From: Anaerolineae bacterium
Lineage (GTDB): Bacteria; Chloroflexota; Anaerolineae; Aggregatilineales; Phototrophicaceae
Length of the DNA stretch: 64,000 bases
Direction: 5' to 3'
Assembly: GCA_022843385.1 (NCBI GenBank)
Contig: JALHNT010000015.1
Location: 1-64,000 of the forward strand
Position 1 is the stretch's first letter. Each line of letters begins with the position of its first letter. A model generated the notes under the pieces. It saw nothing but the letters and a program-made list of their open reading frames with translations. It had not been told where the DNA came from and made no database searches. The translations under genes were made by a program, and so were the position numbers. This document shows, in pieces, positions 50,916 through 60,109 of the stretch.

Positions 50916-52490
50916 GTGTCGCAACTACCCGCTGCCAAAGCGCCCAACAAGCGAGACAGCAAGGACCCATTGATCGGCAAGAAGCTGGGCGATTACCGGC
51001 TGACCAGCCTGCTGACTACCGGCGGCATGGCGCGCATCTATCAGGGTGAGGATGTCAAGATCGGGCGTATGGCAGCCATCAAAGTGCTGTCGCATGATGA
51101 TGCCGAGCAAGACCCAACCCTCACGCAGCGCTTTCAACGGGAAGCGCGCGCCATTGGTGCATTGGAACACGAGAATATCATCACGGTTTATCAGTATGGC
51201 GAGGAAGATGGCTACTATTTTATCGCCATGAAATTGGTGAAGGGGCTCGATCTGGCGCAGGAGCAGAAGCGGCTGCGCATCAATAAGGAGAAGCTCTCCA
51301 TCACCCGCGCGCTCTACATCCTCACCCAGGTTGCGACAGCGCTGGATTATGCCCATTCCAAAGGCGTCATTCACCGCGATGTCAAACCCTCCAACATCCT
51401 GCTGACGGATGACGACAAAGCGATTCTGACTGATTTTGGACTGGTGATGCGATCGTCGGTGGAGACGACGATGGGGACGGCGTTCGGGACGCCGCGTTAT
51501 ATTGCGCCGGAACAAGCCACTTCATCCAGTAAATCGGTGCCGCAAAGTGACATCTATTCACTGGCAGTGATTCTGTATGAGATTCTGGCGGGTGAACCTC
51601 CTTTCACCGGTGCTACCCCGATGGAGATTGCGCTCAGTCATATCGGCGAAGCGCCACCACCCCCGCGCAGCAAGAACCCGGATATTCCTGAAGCAGCGGA
51701 ACGCGAGATCCTCAAGGCGCTGGAGAAAGAACCGGAGAACCGCCACCGCAGCGCGACCGAATTCATTGATGCCATCAAGCGCGCCTATAACATTACTGCC
51801 ACGACAACCATCCCCGTGTCGAACACCATGGCGTCGCGTACTATGCCATCCGGCCTCAGCTCAACCTGGACCAACTCATCCACGGTCAAGCCAATGCCGA
51901 CCTTACCCCCAGTCGGGGGTGAACGACCTGCTCGGCGTTCGCCGCTCTTGTGGCTGGTCATCGTTCTACTGCTGATTGTTGTGGCTGGCGCATTCTGGAT
52001 CACCTCGGGCATGAACCTGCCAGTCACGCCTGTCGAGACATCCTCAGTTCCGGTTGCCGGTGCGCCGATCACGTTGTTCTACAACAGCGAGAATCTGGTG
52101 ATGCTGAACGGCGGCGATTACACGCTGGACACCAATCCGCTGCAATTCGTGCGCGGTCAACCTGATGATGGTGACGACTATAACGGTTTCCGCATCACTG
52201 GGAAAATCATTGAAGCAGGGGAATGCATCCGTATCGCGCTGCAAGGCAACCGCGACCCTCGCCCCAGCGGTTGTGCCAACAGCATTACCAAAGCTGAGTT
52301 CCTCTTTGATCAGGTTAATTTCTTCTGGCGAGCCGAGACCGACGGCGGTGTTAATGCAGAACAATTCGAAGTGCGCTACGACAATCAGGTTGTTGCCACC
52401 TGTCCTACTGTGACGCGGAGCAGTCCAGAGGATATCGAGTGCCGCTTTAACTGGCCGGTGACCGCGGTTGCTCCCACACTGGCGGGATAA
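50916..52490 (+). CDS. transmembrane Ser/Thr protein kinase
   Basis: A 524-residue Hanks-type kinase starting at GTG 50916, with AAGGA upstream. The glycine loop is LLTTGGMARIY, Lys56 lies in AAIKVL, the catalytic loop is VIHRDVKPSN with Asp155, and DFG is at 173-175. A Pro/Thr linker follows, then one membrane helix (343-364) and an extracytoplasmic domain of about 160 residues that holds three Cys. This matches bacterial PknB-like receptors, but without PASTA repeats; the sensor domain is not recognised. Confidence 0.93.
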   Translation: MSQLPAAKAPNKRDSKDPLIGKKLGDYRLTSLLTTGGMARIYQGEDVKIGRMAAIKVLSHDDAEQDPTLTQRFQREARAIGALEHENIITVYQYGEEDGYYFIAMKLVKGLDLAQEQKRLRINKEKLSITRALYILTQVATALDYAHSKGVIHRDVKPSNILLTDDDKAILTDFGLVMRSSVETTMGTAFGTPRYIAPEQATSSSKSVPQSDIYSLAVILYEILAGEPPFTGATPMEIALSHIGEAPPPPRSKNPDIPEAAEREILKALEKEPENRHRSATEFIDAIKRAYNITATTTIPVSNTMASRTMPSGLSSTWTNSSTVKPMPTLPPVGGERPARRSPLLWLVIVLLLIVVAGAFWITSGMNLPVTPVETSSVPVAGAPITLFYNSENLVMLNGGDYTLDTNPLQFVRGQPDDGDDYNGFRITGKIIEAGECIRIALQGNRDPRPSGCANSITKAEFLFDQVNFFWRAETDGGVNAEQFEVRYDNQVVATCPTVTRSSPEDIECRFNWPVTAVAPTLAG

Positions 52491-52540
52491 TCTGCGTTAC
52501 AATCAGGCGTCTCATGCATAACCCTGTTACGGAAAGGTTG

Positions 52541-53401
52541 ATGATGACGTCTCAACACTTGGTCAGCACCGACTGGCTGGCGGCTCATCTGCACGATGCC
52601 AATCTGCGGATTGTGGATATTCGCGGTCATGTGCTCCCGGCCAATGCTCCGCTGCCCCATTACTTCAATCATCACGATGATTATCTCCAAAGCCATATTC
52701 CCGGCGCGGTCTTCATCGATTGGGTCAAGGCCATTACCGACCCCGATGATCCGCGTCATGCGCAGATCGCCAAACCGGAGCGTTTCGCCACGGCCATGAG
52801 CCATGCCGGAATTGATGAAACCCAATTTGTTGTGGTCTATGACGATGCCGGTTCAATGTTTTCGGCGCGGCTGTGGTGGGCGCTGAATTACTACGGTCAT
52901 CATCAGGTGGCTGTGCTGGACGGCGGTTGGAACAAGTGGATTGCTGAAGGGCATCCGGTGTCGTCTGATTTCCCGTCGGTTAGTCCAACGACATTTGTGG
53001 CGCGGCCTGATGCGGTCTGGTATCGTGATGGTGAGCAGGTTCTGGCGGCTCTGGGGACTTCGACGAAGCTGATGGATATGCGCTCTGCCGAGGAATTTCG
53101 CGGCGATTATGCTCGCGCCAAACGCACCGGGCATATCCCCGGCGCCGTCAACCAGCGGCGTCCTAACCTGTTAGCTGCCGACAACACACTGCTGCCAGCC
53201 GAACAACTGCGGCAGAAATTTGCTGAGATCGGCATTGATGAGTCGACGCCGGAAGTCATCGCCTATTGCAACGCCGGGGTTTCGGCCAGCTTCGGGCTGC
53301 TGGCGCTGCGCGTGGCTGGGTTCGACCAGAATGCCATGTACGACGGCTCATGGAAGGATTGGGGCAACGACGACAGCAAGCCGATTGAGACCGGCGCTTA
53401 G
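52541..53401 (+). CDS. sulfurtransferase with two rhodanese domains
   Basis: A 286-residue tandem rhodanese of thiosulfate/3-mercaptopyruvate sulfurtransferase type. The N-terminal inactive domain has LRIVDIRGHV and IPGAVFIDW; the C-terminal domain has KLMDMRSAEEFRG and the catalytic Cys in VIAYCNAGVSAS. The loop CNAGVS differs from the CRKGVT of classical rhodanese. The enzyme moves sulfur to cyanide or thiols. The start is the ATG at 52541 or 52544, with GGAAAGG upstream. It overlaps the convergent TetR gene by 4 bp. Confidence 0.92.
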   Translation: MMTSQHLVSTDWLAAHLHDANLRIVDIRGHVLPANAPLPHYFNHHDDYLQSHIPGAVFIDWVKAITDPDDPRHAQIAKPERFATAMSHAGIDETQFVVVYDDAGSMFSARLWWALNYYGHHQVAVLDGGWNKWIAEGHPVSSDFPSVSPTTFVARPDAVWYRDGEQVLAALGTSTKLMDMRSAEEFRGDYARAKRTGHIPGAVNQRRPNLLAADNTLLPAEQLRQKFAEIGIDESTPEVIAYCNAGVSASFGLLALRVAGFDQNAMYDGSWKDWGNDDSKPIETGA

Positions 53402-54009
53402 GCTTTTGTCCCGCTCAGGGTGCTGACCCCCAGCACATGCGACAGGGTAGGGACAGCTAACTCGCGGAACATATCGGCCATCTGTTCGGCAGTGTACGGT
53501 GTATCTTTGTCCAGCCACCAACTGATGAGCGAGAGCATGGCCCCGGCCAGGAAATGCGCTACCATCTCGATTGGGATAGACGCCTGCTCATCCGAGGCGA
53601 CCGCTTCGATGCGCTCGCGGATGCTCATCGCCAGATAATCGCGGATGCCATTGAGGATGGCGGCGGTTCCCTGCTGGCTGAGGAGGGTGGCGCGGTAGAG
53701 ATCACGATATTGAAAGGCGTGCTGAAACGGCACCACCCGCACCGGCTGATCCATGCCCAGCGGCGATTCGGATGTGGGCTTGCCGAAGCGCCCCTTCAGG
53801 TCATCGAACATATCGCGCAGGCTGCCCAGCAGCAGTTCTTCCTTGTCCTTGTAATGCAGGTAGAAGGTCGCCCGCCCCAGGTTGGCACGGTCGGTGATGT
53901 CCTGCACGGTCACGCCGTCGTAACCTTTTTCCATGATGGCATTGATGAGGGCGTCGCGCAGCAGTTGGCGAGTGCGGGGGCCGCGGCGGTCTGGTTTCTT
54001 GCTGGTCAC
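53398..54009 (-). CDS. TetR family transcriptional regulator
   Basis: A 203-residue regulator starting at GTG 54009, chosen because the conserved part begins there; the frame is open further. The DNA-binding domain is RQLLRDALINAIMEKGYDGVTVQDI...ANLGRATFYLHYKDKEELL. The C-terminal ligand domain resembles the TetR_C_33-like type. It is divergent from an aldo/keto reductase and a candidate operator lies between them. Confidence 0.88.
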   Translation of the reverse strand: MTSKKPDRRGPRTRQLLRDALINAIMEKGYDGVTVQDITDRANLGRATFYLHYKDKEELLLGSLRDMFDDLKGRFGKPTSESPLGMDQPVRVVPFQHAFQYRDLYRATLLSQQGTAAILNGIRDYLAMSIRERIEAVASDEQASIPIEMVAHFLAGAMLSLISWWLDKDTPYTAEQMADMFRELAVPTLSHVLGVSTLSGTKA

Positions 54010-54042
54010 GATAGGTTGCCTTGTTAAACATCCGTCTGTGAA

Positions 54043-54056
54043 TATACAGCAGTATA
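54043..54056. promoter_or_regulatory. candidate TetR operator
   Basis: TATACAGCAGTATA, a perfect 5-bp inverted repeat with a 4-base spacer, sits between the divergent TetR and aldo/keto reductase genes. A TACAAT -10-like box for the rightward gene follows at 54093-54098. Confidence 0.4.
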
Positions 54057-54183
54057 CCGCACTGTGGGACTGTTGGGATATGGCAGGTTGGGTACAATCA
54101 AGCATAACGAAAATGCCTGCCCGTCTTTGGTAGCGGCATCGTTACTGGCGGACTTTATTCTTGCTCATAGGAGATCAATTACG

Positions 54184-55101
54184 ATGAAAATGATTCATGT
54201 TGCCAACACGGACCTGGATGTATCCGAAATATCGCTGGGGTGTATGCGTATTTCTACCATGACTAAAAGCGACATCGCTCACCTGATCCAGACTGCGCTG
54301 GATGAAGGCGTGACATTTTTCGACCACGCTGATGTCTATGGCGGCGGGGAATGTGAAGCGAAGTTTGCCGAAGCGCTTGACATGAACCCTAAAGTGCGCG
54401 AAACGATGCACATCCAAACCAAGTGCGGCATCCGCAAAGGATCATTCGACTTTTCTAAAGAGCATATTCTCCAATCCGTCGATGGCAGCCTGAAACGCCT
54501 GCGGACGGAATATCTGGATGTGCTGCTGTTGCACCGACCCGACGCGCTGGTGGAACCGGAAGAGGTCGCTGAAGCCTTCACGATCTTGCATGACAGTGGC
54601 AAAGTACGCTATTTCGGCGTCAGCAATCAGAACCCGATGCAGATCGAGCTGCTGACCAAATTTGTCAAGCAGCCCATCGTTTTCAATCAGCTCCAGTTGA
54701 GCATCACCAACAGCGGCATGATCGACGCCGGAATCAATGTGAATATGGAAAATGAGGCCTCGATCAACCGCGATGGCAGCATTCTGGATTACTGCCGGCT
54801 GAAGGAGATTACCATTCAGCCCTGGTCGCCTTTTCTGTATGGGTTCTTTGAAGGAGTTTTCCTGGACAACGATAAGTTCCCGGAACTCAACCAGGTCATC
54901 AACGAGATGGCAGCCGCCAAAGGCGTGACCAATAATGCGATTGCGATTGCCTGGATTCTGCGACATCCCGCGCGAATGCAGCCGATTGTTGGGACGACGA
55001 ACGCCCAACGGTTGCAGGAAATCTGCAAGGCCTCTGACATCACCCTGAGCCGCCACGAGTGGTACCAGATCTATCTGGCGGCTGGGAACAAACTGCCCTG
55101 A
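54184..55101 (+). CDS. aldo/keto reductase (YdhF-like)
   Basis: A 305-residue NADPH-dependent oxidoreductase with an (alpha/beta)8 barrel. Catalytic residues are visible: Asp and Tyr in FFDHADVYGGGE, Lys in IQTKCG and His in LLLHRPD. The cofactor-binding end is IVGTTNAQRL. The order fits E. coli YdhF-like members. The start at ATG 54184 has an AGGAGA site. It may be controlled by the divergent TetR protein. Confidence 0.93.
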   Translation: MKMIHVANTDLDVSEISLGCMRISTMTKSDIAHLIQTALDEGVTFFDHADVYGGGECEAKFAEALDMNPKVRETMHIQTKCGIRKGSFDFSKEHILQSVDGSLKRLRTEYLDVLLLHRPDALVEPEEVAEAFTILHDSGKVRYFGVSNQNPMQIELLTKFVKQPIVFNQLQLSITNSGMIDAGINVNMENEASINRDGSILDYCRLKEITIQPWSPFLYGFFEGVFLDNDKFPELNQVINEMAAAKGVTNNAIAIAWILRHPARMQPIVGTTNAQRLQEICKASDITLSRHEWYQIYLAAGNKLP

Positions 55102-55200
55102 GAACTGCGTTTGAAAGTGAGTAAATGCTAACTTTTGCCTGTTCTTGCCTGTTTATCAGGCTGATCCAGTATCGAATAGTGATAGAAGAGGAGTGATGGA

Positions 55201-56037
55201 ATGAGCAGTGATTTGTCAGCATTTTATTCTGAGCATGGCTACTGTGTAGTGCCGCAGTTGTTCGCGCCGGATGAGGTGGCACGATACCGTGAGCATTATA
55301 TGACGCTGCGAGCAAAAGGGACTTATCCCGGCGATTTTGACGGCGTGGATGTCACCAGCACAGATCCGCTCAAGCGTTATCCGCGCATGATCCATATGCA
55401 TCGCTGGGACGAGGATAGCCTGAACTGGATGCTTGACCCGCGCATCAACCACTGGCTGACGACCTTCCTCGGCGTGGAACCTTTCGCGGTACAGACCATG
55501 CTATATTTCAAGCCTCCGGGAGCGCGAGGGCAGGCGCTGCATCAGGATCAATTCTATTTGCGCGCTAAACCGGGAACGTGTATGGCGGCCTGGCTGGCGC
55601 TGGATGATTGCGATGAGGCCAATGGCTGTATGCAAGTTGTCCCTGGCAGTCACACCTGGGACATTCTGTGTGCGGTGGAGGCCGACACCAGCAAGAGCTT
55701 CACCGATGTCACCGTGCCGCTACCGGAAGGGACAGAAGCCGTGCCAGTCATCATGAAGGCTGGCGATGTGTTGTTCTTCAACGGATCGCTGGTGCATGGC
55801 AGTTCGCCCAACAGCACCCAGGATCGCTTCCGTCGAGCGCTGATCGGTCACTATATTCAGGGCGATGCCCGTCAGGTGGGGGAATTCTATCATCCGGCGC
55901 TGCGGATGGATGGCTCACCGCTGGTATTGGAAGACAGCCCGGATGCTACACGCTGCGGCGTATGGGTAGATGTCAACGGGCAGCCAGAGATCGAGCTGGT
56001 GACGGCCAGCGCCCGCCCGCGCAAGAGGCATGAATAG
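55201..56037 (+). CDS. phytanoyl-CoA dioxygenase family protein
   Basis: A 278-residue Fe(II)/2-oxoglutarate oxygenase. The iron ligands are His and Asp of LHQDQFY and a distal His in LVHGSSPNST, with the 2-oxoglutarate Arg in the following RFRRALIGHY. The segment WLALDDCDEANGCMQVVPGSH is a hallmark of the PhyH family. It hydroxylates a small organic substrate that cannot be predicted. An AGAGGAG site precedes the ATG. Confidence 0.93.
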   Translation: MSSDLSAFYSEHGYCVVPQLFAPDEVARYREHYMTLRAKGTYPGDFDGVDVTSTDPLKRYPRMIHMHRWDEDSLNWMLDPRINHWLTTFLGVEPFAVQTMLYFKPPGARGQALHQDQFYLRAKPGTCMAAWLALDDCDEANGCMQVVPGSHTWDILCAVEADTSKSFTDVTVPLPEGTEAVPVIMKAGDVLFFNGSLVHGSSPNSTQDRFRRALIGHYIQGDARQVGEFYHPALRMDGSPLVLEDSPDATRCGVWVDVNGQPEIELVTASARPRKRHE

Positions 56038-56038
56038 C

Positions 56039-57193
56039 TCAGGATCGGCGCACACCGAATTCGCCGACGACGCTGCGCTGGACGCCGCGATCTGACGACC
56101 AGGGCGCGTAGGGTGCCATCGTGAGCTGGCACAATTCCAGCAGCACGGTGTCGTAGTTGACGCGCCAGCCAGCGAAGTCCTTCCACGCCTGATCGCGGTC
56201 GGCGACGATGGGGACGCCTTCGGCGGCCATTTGGTCGAGCGCTTCTTCGAATTCCTCGCGCGTGATGCTGATCGGGTCGGGGTAATGGGGATCGGGATCG
56301 TAAGGGATGCGGAAGAAGTCGGCGATGTGGCGCAGGGCTACAAAACCAGCACGGATGCATAACTGGGCCTCTGCCGAGCGCGGGTAGTCAACCACTGATG
56401 ACATGAGCGAGGCAGCATCCAGCACACACCCCGCAGCCGTGATCCACGAGCGATCCGGCTGCGGCGAGCGAAAGAAGTTGATGGGAGCCAGCGAGGTATG
56501 GCTCTCATCAATCTCGGAAAACCACACTTCCCAGGCTTCCCACAAGTCTTTCAAAACATCCAGCCCGCGTATGCCTTGTGCCCGTGTGATCAGGGTCACG
56601 GCGGATGGTGGGGAGTCGGCGCGGACTTCCAGCATCGTGACCAGCGTCTCGCGCTTCTGGAAGGCGCTGTACATAGTGGGCAGGTAAGCCAGCAGCAGCG
56701 CCACCAGTCCCAGGCCAATCGTCGCCTGCGAAAATTCCAAGATTGTTGCTGTCAGTGAGTCGCGGTTGGTGGTATCGGCGGTGAACATCCCCAGCGTGTA
56801 GACTGATGAGCCGCTGATTTTGAACGACTCATAGAAGGTGCCAGCCCCGATGGCCCAGTACATCAGGGTGTAGGCGAAGATGATGATCGTCAGCCATACC
56901 ACCGGGATCACCAGCAGCGTCACCGGCGCGAACAGTGCCATGATGCGATCCAGTTCCTCATAGGTCCTGGCTTTCTTGCGCCGGAAGGAGAAGACCCAGA
57001 ACATCAGGCGAAAGGTCAGCCGTGTCAGCAGCACATTGTCGCCGCGCGGCAGGACGAAGGTGCGGACGGCGGCCATGAGGGTGAAGACCACCAGAACAAT
57101 ACCCGTCAAGAAGACGAGCGCGCGTAAGCCCAGTTCGATCAGTGGATGCATGATGTTCTCGATGGATGAGTCTGAAGCGATCAATTTCGCCAT
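56039..57193 (-). CDS. ion-channel-like membrane protein
   Basis: A 384-residue protein with three to four N-terminal helices (LVFLTGIVLVVFTLMAAV, LFAPVTLLVIPVVWLTIII, FSQATIGLGLVALLLAY). Between the second and third is a pore-loop-like segment, SGSSVYTLGMFT, where potassium channels have TxGYGD, so the selectivity filter is degenerate. The cytoplasmic C-terminal half of about 190 residues is helical and unrecognised. The gene converges with the dioxygenase gene, two bases apart. A channel fold is likely, but potassium selectivity is not supported. Confidence 0.65.
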   Translation of the reverse strand: MAKLIASDSSIENIMHPLIELGLRALVFLTGIVLVVFTLMAAVRTFVLPRGDNVLLTRLTFRLMFWVFSFRRKKARTYEELDRIMALFAPVTLLVIPVVWLTIIIFAYTLMYWAIGAGTFYESFKISGSSVYTLGMFTADTTNRDSLTATILEFSQATIGLGLVALLLAYLPTMYSAFQKRETLVTMLEVRADSPPSAVTLITRAQGIRGLDVLKDLWEAWEVWFSEIDESHTSLAPINFFRSPQPDRSWITAAGCVLDAASLMSSVVDYPRSAEAQLCIRAGFVALRHIADFFRIPYDPDPHYPDPISITREEFEEALDQMAAEGVPIVADRDQAWKDFAGWRVNYDTVLLELCQLTMAPYAPWSSDRGVQRSVVGEFGVRRS

Positions 57194-57247
57194 TATAACG
57201 AGTTGACCGCTAACGACGCACCTGACTTTTCGGCTGGGATTGCCGTA

Positions 57248-58240
57248 TCAGGGACTGGGTTCGAGGCAGCTCGGCAGCTTGTTGACGTCTTTTTCCCAGT
57301 TGCGTCCGTAGAAGGTCAGGTACTCGGATACATGGGCAGACCAGTAGCTATCATCGTGAGCGCCGATGGGGTTCGGGACATAGGTGTGGGCGATGCCGCG
57401 CTCCGTCAGGCGGGTGGAAAACTGCTGTATCGTCCGTCCAGAGGGATCATCTGCGCCATTATCGAGATAAATACGCAGCCGGGCATCGGGCGGGAAGGCG
57501 GCGTTGGAAGCCAGATCAAGCGGATTGAAGGCTGCCGGGATTTCGTTCAGATCTTCGGTGAAGTACGGACTATGGCCGGCGATGATGCCGAAGACATCCG
57601 GGTGACGCAGGCCGACGCTGAAAGCCCAGAAGCCGCCGCGTGAGATGCCGGCGATGGTTCGCTGATCGCGGTTGCTGATGGTGCAGAAGTCGCGGTCAAT
57701 GGCTGGAACCAGTTCGTCCAGCACGACGGTCTCATATGACGGATCGGGCGGGAACTGGCTGAGATTGCCAATGGTTCCCCAGTAGGGCATCACCAGGATC
57801 ATCGGCGGTAGGACACCCAACCGGAAACCCTGATCCATCGCAGCCAACATACCTAATTCTTCCCACTGATTCTCGCGGCTGCCAGCACCGTGCAGCAGAA
57901 TCACAACTGGATAACGCTTCTGGCTGATGCCGTAGCAGGGCGGGACGTAAACCCGATAACGCAGGTTCTCGTCGGCTGTTGGGCTGCGGAACTGGTCAAT
58001 GGCGATGATCTGCCCGTTGGGCTCGTCACAAGGGAAGGGTGTTTCCGACGGCAGCGGTGGTGGTGTTGGGCTGGGCAGCGACGTGGCGGTTGGCAGCGGC
58101 GTCGGAGTGGGCAGCGGTGTGGCGCTGGGGATGGCGGTGATGATGACAACCTGGGGCGTGGGCTGTGCCAGGTAAGGGTCACAGGCCGCCAGGATGAAGA
58201 GCGCGAGCAGGGTGAAAGTCAGTGATCGTATTCTAGGCAT
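57248..58240 (-). CDS. secreted lipoprotein esterase (alpha/beta hydrolase)
   Basis: A 330-residue lipoprotein with lipobox FILAAC and a Pro/Thr/Ser linker of about 45 residues. The esterase domain has an oxyanion region VVILLHGAGSREN and the nucleophile Ser in GISRGG. A His in GAHDDSYW close to the C-terminus completes the triad. The layout is that of the esterase D/feruloyl esterase or enterochelin esterase group. It acts outside the membrane on an ester that is not defined here. Confidence 0.88.
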   Translation of the reverse strand: MPRIRSLTFTLLALFILAACDPYLAQPTPQVVIITAIPSATPLPTPTPLPTATSLPSPTPPPLPSETPFPCDEPNGQIIAIDQFRSPTADENLRYRVYVPPCYGISQKRYPVVILLHGAGSRENQWEELGMLAAMDQGFRLGVLPPMILVMPYWGTIGNLSQFPPDPSYETVVLDELVPAIDRDFCTISNRDQRTIAGISRGGFWAFSVGLRHPDVFGIIAGHSPYFTEDLNEIPAAFNPLDLASNAAFPPDARLRIYLDNGADDPSGRTIQQFSTRLTERGIAHTYVPNPIGAHDDSYWSAHVSEYLTFYGRNWEKDVNKLPSCLEPSP

Positions 58241-58284
58241 GGCGTGATATTATAGCTCGGACTCAAACGAGGGAAAGCCCAGAT

Positions 58285-58944
58285 ATGCCCATCCAAGCCT
58301 TCATCTTCGATCTCGATGGTGTTCTTGCCGATACGCCGATGCTCCATTACCACTCGTGGAAGCGACTGGCGGAGGACGAGGGACTCATCTTTAGCTGGGA
58401 TCAACATGTTGCCATGCAAGGGCTTCATCGCCGCGAGAGCCTGGATGTCTTTCTGGGTGGACGACCGGTGACTGAAACGCAAGCGGCAGAGATGATGATG
58501 CGCAAGAATGGCTACTTCCTCGAACTGCTGGAACAATTGTCTCCGACGGATTGCTTCCCCGGTACCGAGGCCTTCATCAGAGCCGCGAGAGCAGCCGGTT
58601 TGAAACTGGCGTTGGCTTCCTCCAGTCAGAACGCTAAACAAGTCTTGTTCAAGCTCGGCCTGACTCCCTTGTTTGATGTGATAGGCGACGGCAACACTGT
58701 CAGCCGCAATAAACCCGCGCCCGATATTTTCCTGTGGGCAGCCGAACAATTGCGGGTGAAACCGGCTGAGGCGCTGGTGTTCGAGGACTCGGAGGCCGGG
58801 TTACGGGCGGCACTGGATGGCGGCTTCTGGGTGGTCGGCGTACATGGTAAACATGGGCAGGGGGCGCATCTGGAATTGGCTGCGCTGGAAGGGCAAACGC
58901 CGCTGGGCATCATCGAACAGCTCCGCGCGCCGCAGCAAAATTGA
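58285..58944 (+). CDS. pgmB: HAD phosphatase, beta-phosphoglucomutase-like
   Basis: A 219-residue HAD protein with the nucleophile motif FDLDGVLADT, then HYHSWKRLAEDEG and LHRRESLDVFL, which are typical of the beta-phosphoglucomutase cap. Further motifs are LALASSSQNA, the Lys in RNKPAPDIFL and VFEDSEAGLRAA. Beta-phosphoglucomutase interconverts glucose 1- and 6-phosphates of the beta form after maltose or trehalose phosphorolysis. No phosphorylase gene lies nearby, so another sugar phosphatase role is possible. Confidence 0.82.
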   Translation: MPIQAFIFDLDGVLADTPMLHYHSWKRLAEDEGLIFSWDQHVAMQGLHRRESLDVFLGGRPVTETQAAEMMMRKNGYFLELLEQLSPTDCFPGTEAFIRAARAAGLKLALASSSQNAKQVLFKLGLTPLFDVIGDGNTVSRNKPAPDIFLWAAEQLRVKPAEALVFEDSEAGLRAALDGGFWVVGVHGKHGQGAHLELAALEGQTPLGIIEQLRAPQQN

Positions 58945-58947
58945 CTC

Positions 58948-58976
58948 TTGCAAAGGCCAGTCGACTTCGCTATGAT
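58948..58976 (+). promoter_or_regulatory. promoter of tRNA-Gly
   Basis: -35 box TTGCAA (58948-58953), a 17-bp spacer and -10 box TATGAT (58971-58976), 12 bases before the mature tRNA. Confidence 0.75.
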
Positions 58977-58988
58977 ATTTTTTAACAC

Positions 58989-59060
58989 GCGGGCGTAATT
59001 CAGCGGTAGAATGCTTCCTTGCCAAGGAAGATGTCACGAGTTCGAATCTCGTCGCCCGCT
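58989..59060 (+). tRNA. tRNA-Gly (GCC)
   Basis: A 72-base cloverleaf without encoded CCA. Acceptor stem GCGGGCG pairs with CGCCCGC. The anticodon stem CTTCC/GGAAG holds loop TTGCCAA with anticodon GCC. The T-arm is ACGAG-TTCGAAT-CTCGT. Confidence 0.97.
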
Positions 59061-59065
59061 CAACA

Positions 59066-59093
59066 GCCTCAGCATTTTGCTGGGGCTTTTTTT
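59066..59093 (+). terminator. terminator of tRNA-Gly
   Basis: GCCTCAGCA pairs with TGCTGGGGC (one G-T pair) around a three-base loop and is followed by seven T residues, directly after the tRNA. Confidence 0.9.
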
Positions 59094-59110
59094 ATCCCCG
59101 GAGTGCGCTG

Positions 59111-60109
59111 GTGAAGCCCTTCGCAGAGCAATCCTACGATGAACAACTGGCCCATCTGGGCGAGTCGGCTCGCCGTGCGCTCCCGCAGTTCGGCCTGCAA
59201 GCCGCCTCAGTTGAACCTATTCTGTATGGGAATAATGCCGTGTTCAGGGTGAATCATGGCAGCGCGTCGTATGCTTTGCGTCTGCACCGCCCCGGCCACA
59301 AACGGATCGAGTGGATACGCTCTGAGCTGCGCTGGTTGCAACTGCTCCATGACGAGGCCGGGCTGCAAGTGCCGCGTCCGGCAACAACCGTGGAGGGGGA
59401 ACCGTTAGCATCCGTTCCCTGTGTTGGGCTGGAACATCCTTTACAGGCAGCGCTGCTGGACTGGCTTGATGGGACATTTTATGACGCTGAGACTATCGCG
59501 CTGGAGGATGTCCAACGCGCCGGGGGATTTTTGGCGCAGCTTCACACCTATGCCGCCCGCTTCGTGCCACTTCCTGATTTTGTTCGCCCCCGGCTCGATT
59601 GGGAAGGGCTGTTCGGAGAGAACTCGCCTTATCATCCGGGGGAAGGTGAGCGCATCTTCACGCCGGAGCAGCGTATTGTCTTTGCTGAGGTTGAAGTCCG
59701 CATTCGTTCGGTCATGGCTCAACTGGGTGAGACATCCGAGCATTTCAGCATGATCCACGCGGACTTCCTGCCGCAGAATTATCTGTTCAACACGGGCGGA
59801 GTCGGCGCGATTGACTTCGATGACTGCGCCTGGGGGTACTTCCTCTACGATCTGGCGACGGCGTTGTGGTGGTTTCGTCCGCAAGCACGCTTCCCTGCGG
59901 TGCGGCAATCACTGTTTGAGGGCTATGCGGCTGTGCGCCCGTTGCCGGATGAGTCATTCGTTGAAGCCTTCAGCGCCGCCCGTCATTTCGCCTCGATCCG
60001 CTGGCAGGCCGGGCATCTCCATCATCCACAGATTCGCGAGCGCGCCGCGGAAACCATCGCCCGCCGCACCGAGGACTTACGCCGTTTTTTGAAAACAGGG
60101 GTACTATGA
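59111..60109 (+). CDS. APH-family phosphotransferase (homoserine kinase II-like)
   Basis: A 332-residue kinase starting at GTG 59111 with GGAG upstream. Motifs are NNAVFRVNHGSASYALRLHRPG (ATP-binding lobe), the catalytic loop IHADFLPQNYLF and the metal motif AIDFDDCAWGYFLYDLA. These place it in the choline kinase/homoserine kinase type II group of the aminoglycoside phosphotransferase fold. The substrate is a small hydroxyl compound, not specified. It overlaps the DUF952 gene by 4 bp. Confidence 0.9.
   Translation: MKPFAEQSYDEQLAHLGESARRALPQFGLQAASVEPILYGNNAVFRVNHGSASYALRLHRPGHKRIEWIRSELRWLQLLHDEAGLQVPRPATTVEGEPLASVPCVGLEHPLQAALLDWLDGTFYDAETIALEDVQRAGGFLAQLHTYAARFVPLPDFVRPRLDWEGLFGENSPYHPGEGERIFTPEQRIVFAEVEVRIRSVMAQLGETSEHFSMIHADFLPQNYLFNTGGVGAIDFDDCAWGYFLYDLATALWWFRPQARFPAVRQSLFEGYAAVRPLPDESFVEAFSAARHFASIRWQAGHLHHPQIRERAAETIARRTEDLRRFLKTGVL

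Noticed and set aside
58941..58946. TTGACT as -35 box of tRNA-Gly
   Set aside because: The spacer to TATGAT would be 24 bp; TTGCAA at 58948 gives 17 bp and is preferred.
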